DNA from: Blasia pusilla
Lineage: Eukaryota; Marchantiophyta; Marchantiopsida; Blasiales
Length of the DNA: 64,000 nucleotides
Reading direction: 5' to 3'
NCBI GenBank assembly: GCA_050084515.1
Contig: CM114272.1
Span: 12,214,001 to 12,278,000, forward strand
Part shown: positions 24,120 to 36,640 of the stretch, one piece after another
Layout: each line of letters starts with the position of its first letter
How positions within the stretch are numbered: the first letter of the stretch is position 1
Notes under the pieces: generated by a model
Told to the model about the DNA's origin: nothing
The model's input: only the letters and a program-made list of their open reading frames with translations
Databases searched by the model: none
Position numbers and translations under genes: made by a program

Positions 24120-24237
24120 ATCAGGAACTTGACATCATCCAAATTTGCACTCCATTTCTTCTCCACTTATTTTGATTGAATTGCAACTCTAGATTCCACA
24201 CTCTAGACACAAAACAAGGGCTTGATCACGGAAGGGC

Positions 24238-25115
24238 TTGATCGACTTCAAGAGCATATCTCCGAGAATCTGCATCAAATCAACTTTTCCAGCATTCTCT
24301 CCGGAGCATCCTCTGACGCTCATCGAGCTCGTCTGCATTCATGTGCGGGTACCGGAGGCGGGGGCGCGGCTTACTGCAAATCCTCTTATTCTTCCATTTG
24401 TTCTTCCTCGAAGTATATTCTCAACAACTTTGTGGTTACGTCTTGGACTTCCCCATCCTTCTCTATTAGGTGTGCCGAATTGTGCATGCGGAGATCCCAC
24501 TGATGCCAAGGGTATCCATATTCTCTGATGTGCACATGGTGGAGAACGAACGGCCACACATGATGTCATTAGAGAGACGGTAGCATTGGTGGCTCGTATT
24601 GCAGGATACACCGTTGGGCAAGAGCAACTCCATGTCCTACCTTCAACCACACAAGCAACCTCTCGTCGGAGAGTGGGTCTTGTTACGTCTCGAGGTGGAT
24701 TCTAGGCACTAGGTGATGTGGTGGTTGTTGATCCAAGAGGTTCTCACTTGGTGTGTCGAGCCGCACATACCAAGGGTTCGGTGGCCAAAGCTCGAGCAAG
24801 AATCAAGGAGTTCAGTTATGCTGTGAGACATGCAACTCATGGATTTATTCCTTTTGCAATGGAAATATTCAGTCATTTACATGTGTCTTTTGATACTTTC
24901 CTGAAAACATGTGCTCACCACTCCCTCGAGAATCATCACCTTGCCCCTTCCCGTGGTCCTTCTCTCTCTCTATAGTTAGTACTTATTTTCGTCAATGCAT
25001 CTCAATGGTCTTACAACGTGCACAAGCCTTGGCATTGATACGTCGTGCGGAGGTGGTGGGGGGTCACTCACCTCGTCGTCCATTCACGTCTTACCAACCA
25101 CTCGTGTTCTTGTGA
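24238..25115 (+). pseudogene. LINE C-terminal fragment with restriction-like endonuclease domain
   Basis: One frame from 24238 to 24975, broken by TGA at 24526 and a TAG near 24702, reads RLGLPHPSLLGV, then a zinc motif NCACGDPTD with IHIL and CAHGGERTATHD, then GDVVVVDP, which fits the catalytic strand of a PD-(D/E)xK nuclease, then AARARIKEF-like helices, and in a shifted frame MVLQRAQALALIRRA. This matches the C-terminal zinc-knuckle and restriction-like endonuclease region of R2-type LINEs. The RT is absent; sequence to the left runs into copy A1, whose 5' end at 24119 may have inserted in or beside it. It is not the same subfamily as the LINE at 27.3-31.2 kb. Confidence 0.6.
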
Positions 25116-27342
25116 GATTTGTTTCACGCTATCAATCGTGTAGCACGTTGAGTCGGTGTTTGCGTTGGCTAGTTGCCATTTTCTTTTTGGATTCTTTTAT
25201 GCATTTTTTGACTCCTCTTTGGAGATGTTATTACCTTTCTTTGTCCTCTTTTGATGTTTACTTATTTTTAATAAAGTGGAGATATCATTAGAAAGGTTAT
25301 CTACAAGGAGGAAATATGTTTTCCAAATTTCCATCCTCTTATTACAACCTCTTATTTTAGCTTATTTAGTGTAGAGGTCCCATAATAAAACAAGCATACA
25401 TATTTCTTGCATAGGTGTGGGGTGCATCCACCTATGATTGTAACATACGTGTTTTATGCGAAAAGATTCTCAACATTTTGTCCGACTCTTCCTGGTAATT
25501 TATAGCCGGACTAGTTCTTCAAAAGTATGCAAGGCTAATCGTGTCACATTTTCTCACTGACACATGTCAGGCATGGAGAGGACCAGAGTCGCTACACAAA
25601 TTAGAAAATGTCCTTGCAATAATATCATTCTCCCATTGCGGACGCTTCTGCCGGAAAATATTTTCTTTTCTTCTGCTCTCTCGAAGAGTCAAAGTAGTAA
25701 ACCCCATCCCTCCTCATGAGCGCGTCGGTGGAGAGAATATTAGAGGGCGGGGTAGCGGTGTCCGTATCATCGCAAGGATCCCATGCAGAAGCAACAGTGT
25801 AGATGGCTCGGAATTTCTGCACCACAGGCTCCGACCACGACTGCGTTTGGAAAGCGCACTTTATGGGCAGAAAACTCGCCTAATAAGTACGAGTGTTGTG
25901 CACCTCCCTTTTTGGCGTGCACGTTGAAGGAGAGCAGAGGACCTTCATGTTTGTGGCCGTCGCAGCACCAGGCTCCATTACTGTGTATTGCGGGTGCAGG
26001 GAAGGTCAATCTGACAGCTCTCGCTTTCCTTTCCGTTTCTCTGCCTTTCAAACCTTCTCCGGCGCGGACTTTTCTCCGCGCGGGTCGAGCAGGGCATCGT
26101 CAAGTCCTCTGGGCCTGTGACCATCACGTGGACACGCACGACCGAGCATACGGTCCGCAATGGGAAAAGGCCTCGGAAGAACAAATTTCCTTCCGTCCAT
26201 TCACTTCATGTCTTTCCCCTCTCGTGGGAGATCATTGAAATTGAAATGAGTTCACTCTTCTGAATTCTTTGTTTGTGTGTTGGTGAAGTTGAGTCCAAAC
26301 AGCCAAATCACAGCTCTTTGGGCGGACGAGCCCTTGTCACCGCGGTCGGGGCTTCTCATAGTGTAACACCGAGCACGGCATGGAACTTGGACAAACAAAG
26401 TGAATGTCGCCGCCGTCGTCGGCATGGACATTTGTCGCGCGAGGCGTTCTTCTTCTATCATGCATAACGGACGCTCTAGCTGGACGGACAAAGGTGATGA
26501 GGTCAAGGTTACTGAAGCGTACATATGTTTGTCTGCACGGTGCTGGCATGCACATTCCCGAAGAAAATGAAGAGTGAATGGGGGGGACGTTTCTTCAATT
26601 TCATGTTCTTCTGCGAGAAATTGAGCCACATCTTTCGACAAGCAAGCTTCACAACCTTTACTGCACAGTACGGTGCAGGCAACGATGCGGATTTCTCGTC
26701 CACGCCATGAAATAAAAGTGAAGTAGTTCAAGATTCTTAAGACATTGAAACTGAGACAAATGGCGCACACGTGTCTTTCATGACTGGATATGGATGTCAG
26801 ATCCCGTCTCCATCTCGACAGTGCGTATCTGCTTATGACTGATGCAGTCATATTCCTGAATAAGGTTCCAATTGCCTAAAGGTGATGTACACATTTCGCT
26901 TTCACCGTCATGACAATTTCTTGTGATCGTTTCTCCACGAAATCAATCACAGACCTGCAACAAATTTCGATCGGAACCCCGTCGAATAAAAAATTTAGCG
27001 TTGGGCTCCCCTTAAGTACCAGTATCCTCAGATATTTAGTGGTAGATTTCCACCTGCCTTTCAGATTGTACTCTTCGATACACATGTCCTGCAGATGGGC
27101 TGTAAATGGACATTGCAGTGCTCGCACTCGTGCAGCCAGCTATGATAAAGTGGGCTCCTGCTCGTACTCAGGTGCTTTCTGTGTAGGATTGGAACAGAAA
27201 GCACCCTTCAAAAAACGAAAGAGAAGACGCAGCGAATAAAATAGTGGCAGAAGAAAACAGGCTTCCTTGTCGCATCAGAGCCCTGTTATGTCTGCTGGTC
27301 CCGGGGGTATTACCCAACTCACAAAGATGCACTTCGATAAAA
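25116..27342. other. No gene recognised
   Basis: About 2.2 kb of mixed composition. Open frames such as 26252-26851 (minus, 199 codons) and 25783-26238 (plus) show no motif or repeat I can name and overlap open frames on the other strand, so none is called. Could be intergenic DNA or unrecognised exons. Confidence 0.35.
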
Positions 27343-27605
27343 ACGAGTGATGGAAAACCCATCGGAAGTACAAAAGAGGGGGACTCAAAGAGTCAAAACC
27401 TGAAGGCCACAACACGACCAGAAAAGGAAGAAGGGGGCATTCCCCCCCTAACGACGAAACTCACCAACAGCAGAGACAATATCAGCAACAACAAGAGAGC
27501 TATGACTACTACTAAGTGGGCCTCTAGCGCGGCGTCTCCCCCTGACTGAGCCCGCCGCAAAATCCCATTAGCCTGGGCACGTTTAACGCTATGGAGACCC
27601 GTTGC

Positions 27606-28235
27606 CTAATACAGAATCGTAGTAGCTAAGGACAACCCATTTCTCGAGTGGAGAGATGATGGGCGATCCGTGAACGCAGTCGAACCTCTCCCCATAGCCC
27701 CATACATCTCTATGGCCGGGGGATGAAGATGTGTCCCTCGTGTAGTCGATTGTAGATATGTGTCTTCTTCGCCGCCGCCCGCGCCGCTCTTGTAGCATTC
27801 GCCCTTGGGCCACCACTTGGGCTGGCCTTGCCTCCCGCGTAGAGGATCTGTGACTACCACGTCCGCCACAACCACCTCGGCCTCACGTGTCATGTAGAGA
27901 TCGGCACGAATGAGGGAATCCCGCATGGAGTAGTGCCTCTCTCTCTCTGCACATGGAAGCCACTCTCCCGAGCAATATTGAACATGATATCCCGCCTTTG
28001 CATCGTGAGTGGCTATCCTCTCACCCCAATCGACAGCGTGCCAAATGCACACCAAGTGGATCCAGGCTCGGCGACACTCGCGGTGTGTCGAACCAACCAC
28101 CGATGGTTGGGGAGGCCCAAAGCGGAACCGCATCGTGGTATAGGTAAGTGGTGCGATCGGAAAGCTGGAGAAAGGCGCCCCTACCCATGAGCCTGCCCCT
28201 TTCCGAGCAAGAGCGAATCGGGCCCTAACCTCCAT
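27606..28235 (-). pseudogene. LINE 1 restriction-like endonuclease domain
   Basis: A 209-codon open frame on the minus strand following the RT region. It carries VVVADVVVTDPLRG, fitting the Asp-bearing strand of a PD-(D/E)xK nuclease, then CYKSGAGGGEEDTYL with a candidate catalytic Lys, then HPPAIEMYGAMG, a block typical of the nuclease C-terminal to RT in R2-type LINEs. A Cys/His knuckle is expected just before but is poorly preserved (HVQYCSG). This nuclease would nick the target to prime reverse transcription. Confidence 0.6.
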
Positions 28236-28381
28236 GGGGATATTCCGTCGGACATAGTGCCTCTAAAAAACTGCCTCAAAGTGGGCTTCCATCAAGGAAG
28301 ATTGGAGCCCAGGCCCGACCGGAGGTAACTAAGGAGGAGAAAGTGGGAGAACGGCTGGCTGGCCTCAACTCAAGGGAATCT

Positions 28382-30046
28382 CTACAAGTTTGTGAGTGAA
28401 GCGAAGTGGGAAAGAGCCATCCTCGACTGGGAGACGTAGTGTAGAAGGAGCGGTCTATCTCTAACCAAAAATCGGGAGCAAAGGAGGGGTGCCACTATGG
28501 CCCAACTCCCTAAAAAAGCGGAGGGCGCCACTAACTCGGTCGAGAGAAGACCTACTCCACCAAAAGAAATCGGCCAAGAGGCCTGTCTATGAGCTAACTC
28601 CCCCATGGGGCACTCTAAGGAGCCGGGTCCTAGAAGATCCCCAAACACCTGCATGAGCTTCCTATCAAAGGATCTATATAGGGAAGAAAGGTGACTAGAT
28701 GTCTAGACAGTTCTAGTGAGGTAACCAGGTCTACGAGCAAAACAAGAAGAGAGAATGCCGAAGGCGACTTGAGGGTCACCAATCCTCGTAAGATCATCAA
28801 CGTGGAGAAGATCCTCGGTAAGAGCCGCTGCCACGAAAGTCGATACAAAGTCCTGGCTCCCGAGCGGTACTCCCAAGACTCGAAGCCCTCCGACAGGTCG
28901 CAAGAAGCCGTCGGGTAAATGTAGATCATCACGTAGGCCTGATGGAGACCAAGCCTTGCACTTCCCCACCTTCACCGCCAGCCGACACGTGCCAACCGTG
29001 TCTTTGAAAAGTGCTCGAATGCGGGGACAACCAGATCTCGGGACCAACAATATGAGTATCATCGCGTGAAGGGAACATGCAACCCGGGAAAGCCTCCACC
29101 GAGAAAGAACCGCTCGGTAATGAGGCCCAGACAAACAACGCGCCACCCAGAGGGTCACCCCGACGAGTCCCGTGTAGAGACTCCAAGACCGTGACCTCCT
29201 CCTCGAATCGACCATGGTGGAAATAGAGGGCCGAAGGGGCCCCATAGAAAGCTTGCACAAAGGGAATGAGGCTCGCCATGGGGCCACCGCGTCCCTCAAC
29301 TCTGTGAATATAGTAGCCCGAGATATTGAGTTGAAGGCGTTCTCCACGTTCACTTGGAGAACCACCCACTGGATGTACATCTAGACAAGCCCTCAAACCT
29401 AAGGCAACCGTCTCACATCCGGTGGCGTGGCAACTCCAAAGCGATGCGGACTCGGATGTGATTGGAAAGCCTCACGGAATTGCAAAGCGAGAGTACGACT
29501 CACCAACCGCAAGAGCACCTCACCTATGGCAATCGGACGGATACCACCACCCCCTTGACAACGCCAAAAGTCGCCCGCCCCTAATACTTGGGCCATGCTG
29601 TTGGCACTCTCCCGAGCTAGGTGAGAGGCAACCTGAAGCAACTTTCGGAAGCCGCTAGCGGTGTCCTCGGAAGGAAAGCAATCACGAAGGTGTTCGTACA
29701 TCATACCATACAAACCTCCGACCGCAATCCTCGGAGAACGTCCGAGTGCCCGTGCAAAGAGGGACGGGTCAAGGCATATAGCCGTGTCAGGGTGGAAGTC
29801 ACGTGCAAAAGCTGGAATGTCAACCGATGGACGAGGATGTAGCCTCGGAGGGCATCGATGGTAACGGTGAAGAAGGAGCCATGTCCATCGGGCGAAGAGC
29901 ACGTGCAGCTCGCGAGTACTCACAGGCTCGCCCCAATGTCCTACATCGTCGCAACCTGGCTGCTCCAAGATCGTCCGCCGGGAAACCAAGTGAACTTCTA
30001 CCTCTAGCGAATGCCACAAACTCACTCTGCAGAGACTCCCAATCAC
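28382..30046 (-). pseudogene. LINE 1 reverse transcriptase
   Basis: RT blocks in order across shifting frames: GGLYGMMYEHLRD, then GGGGIRPIAIGEVLLRLVSR (block 2 of LINE RTs), FGVATP, VNVENAFNSISRATIF (block A), TRRGDPLGGALF (block B), SRDDTHIVGP (block C, both Asp kept but the usual aromatic residue before them changed), GLRVLGVPLGS (block D/E), then the post-RT RQASWPISFGGVGL. Frame changes near 29396 and 28700 interrupt it. The non-LTR assignment rests on the RPIAIGEV and RGDPLG blocks. Confidence 0.8.
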
Positions 30047-30167
30047 CTCCTCGAAAGCGTCTCGGGCGTGCTATAACCTCTCTATGACCGGCCTTCCCTC
30101 CCGAGTGTAACGAAGACACCATCGTGGAAGGAGAAGTAGTAGGTACCACGAGAGCTCATCCATAGGA

Positions 30168-30640
30168 TCAAGGCGATCCTAGCGAGGGGAAGGAGGAATG
30201 CGTGGCGGAGGTCGTCCCGAATAGCATGGGGATCCTATGAAACAACCTCGAGGCGGGAAAACGGGTCTCGAAGAGACCTATAATCTGCCCTGGTGGGACC
30301 TCAACCACTCCCATGCCTCGGGAGGGGGCGATGATGGGAAGCACCGGAGAGCATCCATGGTCGGCGGGAGGGACCACCCATCCAAATCTATCAAAGTCGG
30401 GATGTTTAGCCGCTAAGTGGTTCCGAATTCGAACGAGCAGTGAAGAATTCGAGACAACATGGGCATTTAGTATCCCGACTAGGCGACCCACGGGTCCCCA
30501 CACGGGGGCCGAGCCGATGGTCGAGGCATGGATGCAACTCACCAAGAAGAGGACATGGCCCCTCCAATAAAATCGTGCGACAATCCCCGTCAATACTTGA
30601 TCTTGTCATCCCCATTCGAACGACGGTCTGGCAAACCACT
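30168..30640 (-). pseudogene. LINE 1 N-terminal region with frameshifted C2H2 zinc finger
   Basis: KCPCCLEFF in one frame and RNHLAAKHPDF in the next combine to the Cys-x2-Cys ... His-x4-His finger found N-terminal to the RT in R2-type LINEs; one indel between 30430 and 30465 separates the halves. KHPDFDRFGWVVPP follows and is repeated in LINE 2 at 47618-47872, which confirms that the region is coding in the ancestor. The finger would bind target DNA or the element RNA. Confidence 0.65.
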
Positions 30641-31200
30641 CTCTTCCGTCCACGGTAATGCTCCCTCTAACATAAACTCTCACCTACCGACATCACCTAG
30701 GACTTCTAGTCCCAACCCCCTCCCAAAAATAAACTCATGAATACGTAGAGTTGCTAAGAGTGTGAAAAGATCATGGGCCCTTCGAGATAAAATAGATGAG
30801 AAGAAAAGTGTATGTACGGGAAGGGTAACAAATACAAACGAGAATCGAACCAAAATGAGAAGCACATACGACAAATACGACAAACAAGAAAGGACTTGGG
30901 AAAGGAGGGGAAAGGTGGGTGAATAGAGGACGTTACCTTGGGAAATTTCTCCAAATGACAATAAGCTAAGCCCTAATATTCACATTTGGAACCCTAATAT
31001 GAACCGAATTCTAAAAAGATGAATAAAAATAAAAATACTTCACGCCATGCAGCAAGGTCCGGATCAAAACGAAGCTCTCGTCACGCTCTCCATTTCGACA
31101 TGTAACACGTCTCTTTTCGTCCCCTACGCCCTCCGTCCTTCCTCCCGCCGTCTCCGTCCATGCCTCTCGCCGTCCCCGCCCAAAATCGCTGCTAGTACGT

Positions 31201-34200
31201 AGATGGGACTCGCTATCCTCTCGTCCCGGCGGCCGGGCGCGCGCGATTACCCAACTCCAAACCTAAAGGGACAGCCCGAATCAACCCTGGAAACAGGCGG
31301 CCAATAGAAATCGGCAAAGCATGTCTTTGGCGGTGGTAACCGGTTCGAAGATTCCAATGGGCTGCTTTATTGTTCACCTGCCACCACGCGAAATTGGGGA
31401 AAACGCATTTCTGAAATTTCCTCATCATGGAAGCGCTAGATCTATGGTCACCTAGACCAACGTTCTCTAGCCGGAGAATCTGTAGACCCCATGGTGCGCA
31501 GCTTGCGTATGCCAGGCTGGGATAAAGTAGGGAGAGCTCGATTGTGAAGATCAGTCATCGCATGGTCATGATCGATTCCCAAAGGTTGCTTCAGATATCT
31601 CGCTTTGTGGATCTAAGACAGCGGATCTCATCATCCCACTTCCTATGCTATTAAGTACAAATCGAATTTTGTCTGTTGTACAAAGAGTCAAAAGGATTGA
31701 TTCATTCCTGCATTTGCGATGGAAGCTAGGTCGACGTACTCGCCTAAAAGCTGTTTGGATCTAGATAGGTACGTCGCACTTTGACGCCGGGTTTGTCATC
31801 ACCGGTTCATTTCCATGATGCGAAACGGATGCAAGAGAACGTGTAAGATATGCCCGCGATCCGCCTCCACACTAGCTAGCTCTGCTACTCGTAACAACTC
31901 CACCGATTTCTGTTGCCTACGAGTTTCCGCAACGTAGGTAGGAAAGGAAAAAAAGGACGCTGAGAAATGTCTCATATATGTTCTTTTCCATGCTAATATC
32001 CTGAGACACAAGCTATGGATTGCATGGAATGCCACACATCTCACGGACCAAAGATACGACTTTGAAGTGCATGGTAAGTACGGTAAGTGGATGGGCTTCC
32101 TGGTGGAAATAATCGGATCACAAAGTGCAGCCGCAATTTGAGTTGAACTTCTTGGGCATCGCATCATTGAAGGAACAACGTACAATATGTCGAGGCATGA
32201 TACGGATCAACCTTGTGACATGCCAGACTTCCCTCGGAGTGTTTGGTACTGTAAAGGTTTCCTCAAATTGACAATAAGTGAGGAAATATTCCAACATTTG
32301 CCTACGTGGAAACAAAGTGGGATCACGACCATGCATCCCCAAGAAATCCGCTAAAAAGGTCATGGCCAAGTTCCCAAACCCAAAAAACCATGGGTCGAGA
32401 TCACACTGGAAGAATTTGGTAAGATAATGTTAACATTTGTTTTCCATTTCAGGAAAAACTTTAAGACCTGAGGTTCCCTCCTAAGAAATACTACCCACTC
32501 TAAATTACTACGGCTATTGTGTTCCGTAAAGTTTAAACAAATGATCCGACCAAATGTCAAAAAGGAAAATAAGACAAATCAATACTTGCATCCACAGGAA
32601 GCAAAGGGTTCAACCCAAGAGAGACAAGAAGAATCTACGTAACATATATTAACATACAGTATTTGTCATGCATGGGGAGTGAAGGGACTATTCAAAATTC
32701 ACAAATTCAAATTTTATTTATTTTTGTTTATGGTATGAAAAAATCTTCTTGTCCCTCAATTGTCAAGCATGCATTGTTTGTTTTCAAGAAGTCATTCCCC
32801 AATAATGATATAAATTTGAAACTTTCAACAATTAATATAATCAGCAAGTTACTCATATGTGGTTACTCGAGTTGGGAGTACAAAGATGTTGAAAAAGACT
32901 TGAAATACCCATAGAAAAATATCGGAGCTCAGAAAATATATATGACTAGTATTGTTTATGTTGTTATGGTGAGTTTAATCGATAGGGAGCTAAGACACTA
33001 GGCATAATATTATTTCCCATGTCGGTGACTTTTTAACCCCCATCTTTTTGCGGGGTGTGACCTCATGATCTTTTACGTGGGTGATGGGTTTCCATCCCGA
33101 GCTAACCTCAACAATCCGAGAACAGCAGTTACCAGGCACTTGTGCAAAGCGTTTATGGTATCTTTGGACCTAAAACGTCAGACCCGAAAGATGTCTGAGT
33201 TACACTCAGCTTCCATCAATTGGGCACTCAAGGCAGAGGTTCCACGGATGGACCTCTGGCCAGATGCCCTGGAAGTCCTCGGTTTAAGCGACCGACTCAA
33301 CCAACACGAACCAACTCCAGCATTCCGAAATGATTACGGCAGAGAGGCACCTCAGAGCTACAAATTCTTCAGCTTGGAAGCCGCCACATACACCACAGGG
33401 TGTGAGAAAGGGCTACGGTCAGGCCCAAGCTCCCGGCAATGGATGTACTTGGATCACAAAAATGCTTAGGTGACACGCGTGTAGATGGCGGCTAACATGA
33501 GATACGCGGTGACTTCACAACCTGTCTTTGAAGCCTGCGAGAGTTATCACAGCAACTGAATCGACTCTGAAATGGAGCATGTTTCTTATCTCCTAGTTTT
33601 CAGGTGGCAGATGAAACCTTCTCACTGACGGACGCTTATTCCGTGCGCAGATTGTGTATACTCATTGTTCACGACCCATCCATCACTGATACCGTGTTTT
33701 CCCTGCTGACTCCCAATTCGCAAGATCAAAACGGAGGGACCAAAACTCCGAGAAACTGAGTGCTTCAGGAGAGAACAGTACTCCGAGAAATTGAGTGCAT
33801 CAGGAAGCTTGACGTGGAGGCACACCTTGTAGGCATCTTCACTCATCATGTGTAAGTGATCTCATGAGAACAAAAATTTTTGAACCGAAAAGAATATGAT
33901 GACTAATGTCCCTAATCGCTTGCTCTCATTTTACTGGCTAGAAGGAATTACTGGAATATGACGAAATCAGTCCAATGCCATTCCTGGTGTCGGAGGATTC
34001 ACGCGCACATCTTTGAAACAATTGTTAAACAGATTGCGTCTTCACGGTTTTCGTGAAAGAGCGGCCTTGTACTCTTGTTCTACAGGCGGACTTATCCTCC
34101 ATGCCTGGCAATCCTATCAGATAGGGCTTACATATCTTGCTAGTCTCCCTGGCAACAAGGAACCAGTAACAAAGTGTTAGCGAAGTACAGTCTAGATGCG

Positions 34201-35934
34201 CGGGGATGGATTTCCCTGAACCAAAAAGAATCAGAAAAAGACGCCTGAGAGCACATCTATTGCTGTAAATATGACTCAACGTGACATCCAGCACCTCTAC
34301 TACGAGCCAAGGAGTCTATCAATTTGCAAACAGGAAATAGTTACACACATGTGCACCCGCTTCTCAGAACTTTAGCTTCTTCTAGAAGTTTAAATTTCAG
34401 AAACCACATCTTCGCATTCCTTCGGTTATACCTTTCCAGCTGCTGGCTATACAAGCAAACAGCCGGTGGCCAGATTCCCATCTCCACCCATTCTGGTTGC
34501 CCAGGTCATGGAAGTGAGAGCACGGTTATGCTTTACTTAAAAGTGGTAGGATCTAGAAGAGGAAGTTTCAGTGAGCAGATTCAGAATTTCAGACTCCGGA
34601 CGACGCATCTCTGGAAATTCAGTCCCTTCCTTCTTTATTCGTAGCATCCAGCACTAGCAGCAATCAAGCTCACAACTATTTCCTCCAGGTTATCCAGATT
34701 TCGTCCCAGAGTAGCCCTTTTCGATACAATTGGGGCCACCCATGGAAGAATTGCGACATGAGTTGCAAGACCACTCTCGGCCCTTGGTCGAACAGCCCAC
34801 AACCCTTACATTTCAGTTACCCCTGCTTCAAGGCTCTCAGCCGTAGTCATTTCTGGGACTGGTGGAAATCTGAGAAAACGAATCTAATCTGGATCACTTG
34901 CAATTCCATCTGATGGAGATGAAAATTTGTGATACTCCATCAAAATTCCACGACTTTGATCAACATACCAGGTATGCACAGATTAACGCCGGCCAACCTA
35001 ACATTGATAAGAGGAGCAGTGAGAGGTTGCAAGGGTCGGTCCGTATCTGCACCAACACAGGTTATCCTGGCACAAAAGAACAGCCTCGGTCTGGTGAGGT
35101 TGCTAGTGTATCAGAGCTAGAAAACGTTCATACAGATCTGCCTCTTAAGGGTTTAACAGTCAAGATTTTCATTTTCTCCCTCATTTTCCTTTCTTGATCT
35201 ACTCTTCTTCATTTTCACACTTCTCCTGCAGCAGTTGTAACCTTACGCGTGCTACCGAAAGTATCGATCCAGGAGTCTGCAGAGTGCCCGTTTTAGTAAT
35301 CTATCCGTTTCGCTGACTGCTGCTTGGATGATTGATATCAATGTTTAAGTTCTCCGACGGAATGAAGTGCTTTTGAAAGTTTGGATCCAGCTTGGACAAG
35401 TGCTGGTCGGGAGAATTGTAATACAGATCACTGATAGAGAATAGAAATAGCATCAGTGGAAAATTCAATCCTCTGTTTTACAGACGTTTTCTGACCCAAA
35501 ATCAGTCTCGTTCACAGCTGCATCGGCGATTGATGCCAATCAATGTGCAAGTTTCTCACAAAGATCGAAGTGCTTTTGGAGTTTTTGGATTCGGCCTGGG
35601 GCAAGCTCTGAATAGAATAATTGTACTGTTACGGATAAAGAATAGCAGTGAATTTCAGTGGTCAAATCAATCATCTTACTGGTTTCCAGATGTTTCCTGA
35701 TCCGAATCCAGGCCAATTGACCAGCACACCGAAATCACGCAGAAAAAATCATTCAGTGTGAATTCGATTCGGATCAGCAAGGGATCATGTCTTCGTACCT
35801 TCTAGTTCGGGACTGAGATCTCCGGAAAGCTTCGAAACAAGACGTGCTGCTGCGGTCACATTATGTCTGGGGCTCAGAACAGAAATGCACCGAAGCTCTC
35901 CTGGTACACTGCGTAGCCACTGCAGCCTTCAGCA

Positions 35935-35973
<39 letters not shown>

Positions 35974-36640
35974 GAAGATGCCTCATTTTTCAATCCTCTC
36001 AAATTTAAGCCTTCACATCTCCATTCATGCTGTGAACTACCACCACCCACTCTACAAAAGGCTAGCAGACTCACCAAGCGAATTGCAGAGAAGGTCGTCG
36101 GCTACCGAACAGCTGAGGTCGCGGAGCAGAGTGGGGAGAGCAGAAGCGCGGAACAGAACGAGATCCAGCAAAACTCGACGCCGAAGTCGCACAATTGGAG
36201 CCCTTACTAAAACTCGAGCAGATCTTTCCCGCAATGCGTCCCACGCGTGATGCCATATCTCCTTTTCAATTCTCAAACTCTTAGAAAGATTCTTCGAGTA
36301 CCTGTCCTTCGTGCCACTCCGCTTCGCATCGACCAACCCTAAACCTAATTCGACGGTGAAAACGCCCAAGACATGGTATATCTCTTCATGCCACTGGTCT
36401 GAGCCGACATTCTTCAATTTCAGCACCCTCAAGTAGATGCCCTTCCGAATGATGTGAAAGTTCAGACCTTCATCTCTTCATGCGCTAATCTGCGGCAGTA
36501 GCTAGGTCTCTCGCACAACATCCGTCTTCTTTGCCTTTCGTTTAGATTGCTCTGAGTCAGTAGGGAAGAGGCATACCTTTTAGCGATCCTGATAATTTTG
36601 TTACGGGATTGAATATAAACTTTAATGGAAATGTTTGATG
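31201..36640. other. No gene recognised; one unassigned open frame and a short microsatellite
   Basis: About 5.4 kb without a recognisable element or gene. The longest plausible open frame is 33065-33469 (plus, 134 codons), whose protein shows no known motif, so it is not called as a gene. A short (TC)n run lies at 35938-35970. Parts of 34.9-36.4 kb contain moderate-length frames on both strands that could be exons of an unrecognised host gene. No promoter or splice model is convincing. Confidence 0.3.
35938..35970. repeat. (TC)n microsatellite
   Basis: About 33 bp of uninterrupted TC/CT dinucleotide. Confidence 0.9.

Larger units (their letters stand above)
27343..31200 (-). mobile_element. 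LINE 1: R2-like non-LTR retrotransposon, nearly full length, degenerate
   Basis: On the minus strand: a 5' region (31200-30660), a C2H2 finger, an RT, a post-RT segment, a C-terminal nuclease and a 3' tail ending near 27343 with TTTGTACTTCCGATGGG. A second copy (36641-38268 plus 47690-48640) aligns through the 5' region, the ORF and the 3' tail, which fixes approximate boundaries. Multiple stops and frameshifts make it inactive. No target duplication was confirmed. Confidence 0.75.

Noticed and set aside
26252-26851. 199-codon minus-strand open frame as a gene
   Set aside because: No recognisable motif, and open frames overlap it on the opposite strand.
33065-33469. 134-codon open frame as a host gene
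   Set aside because: No domain, no splice model and no repeat homology; length is within chance for this composition.
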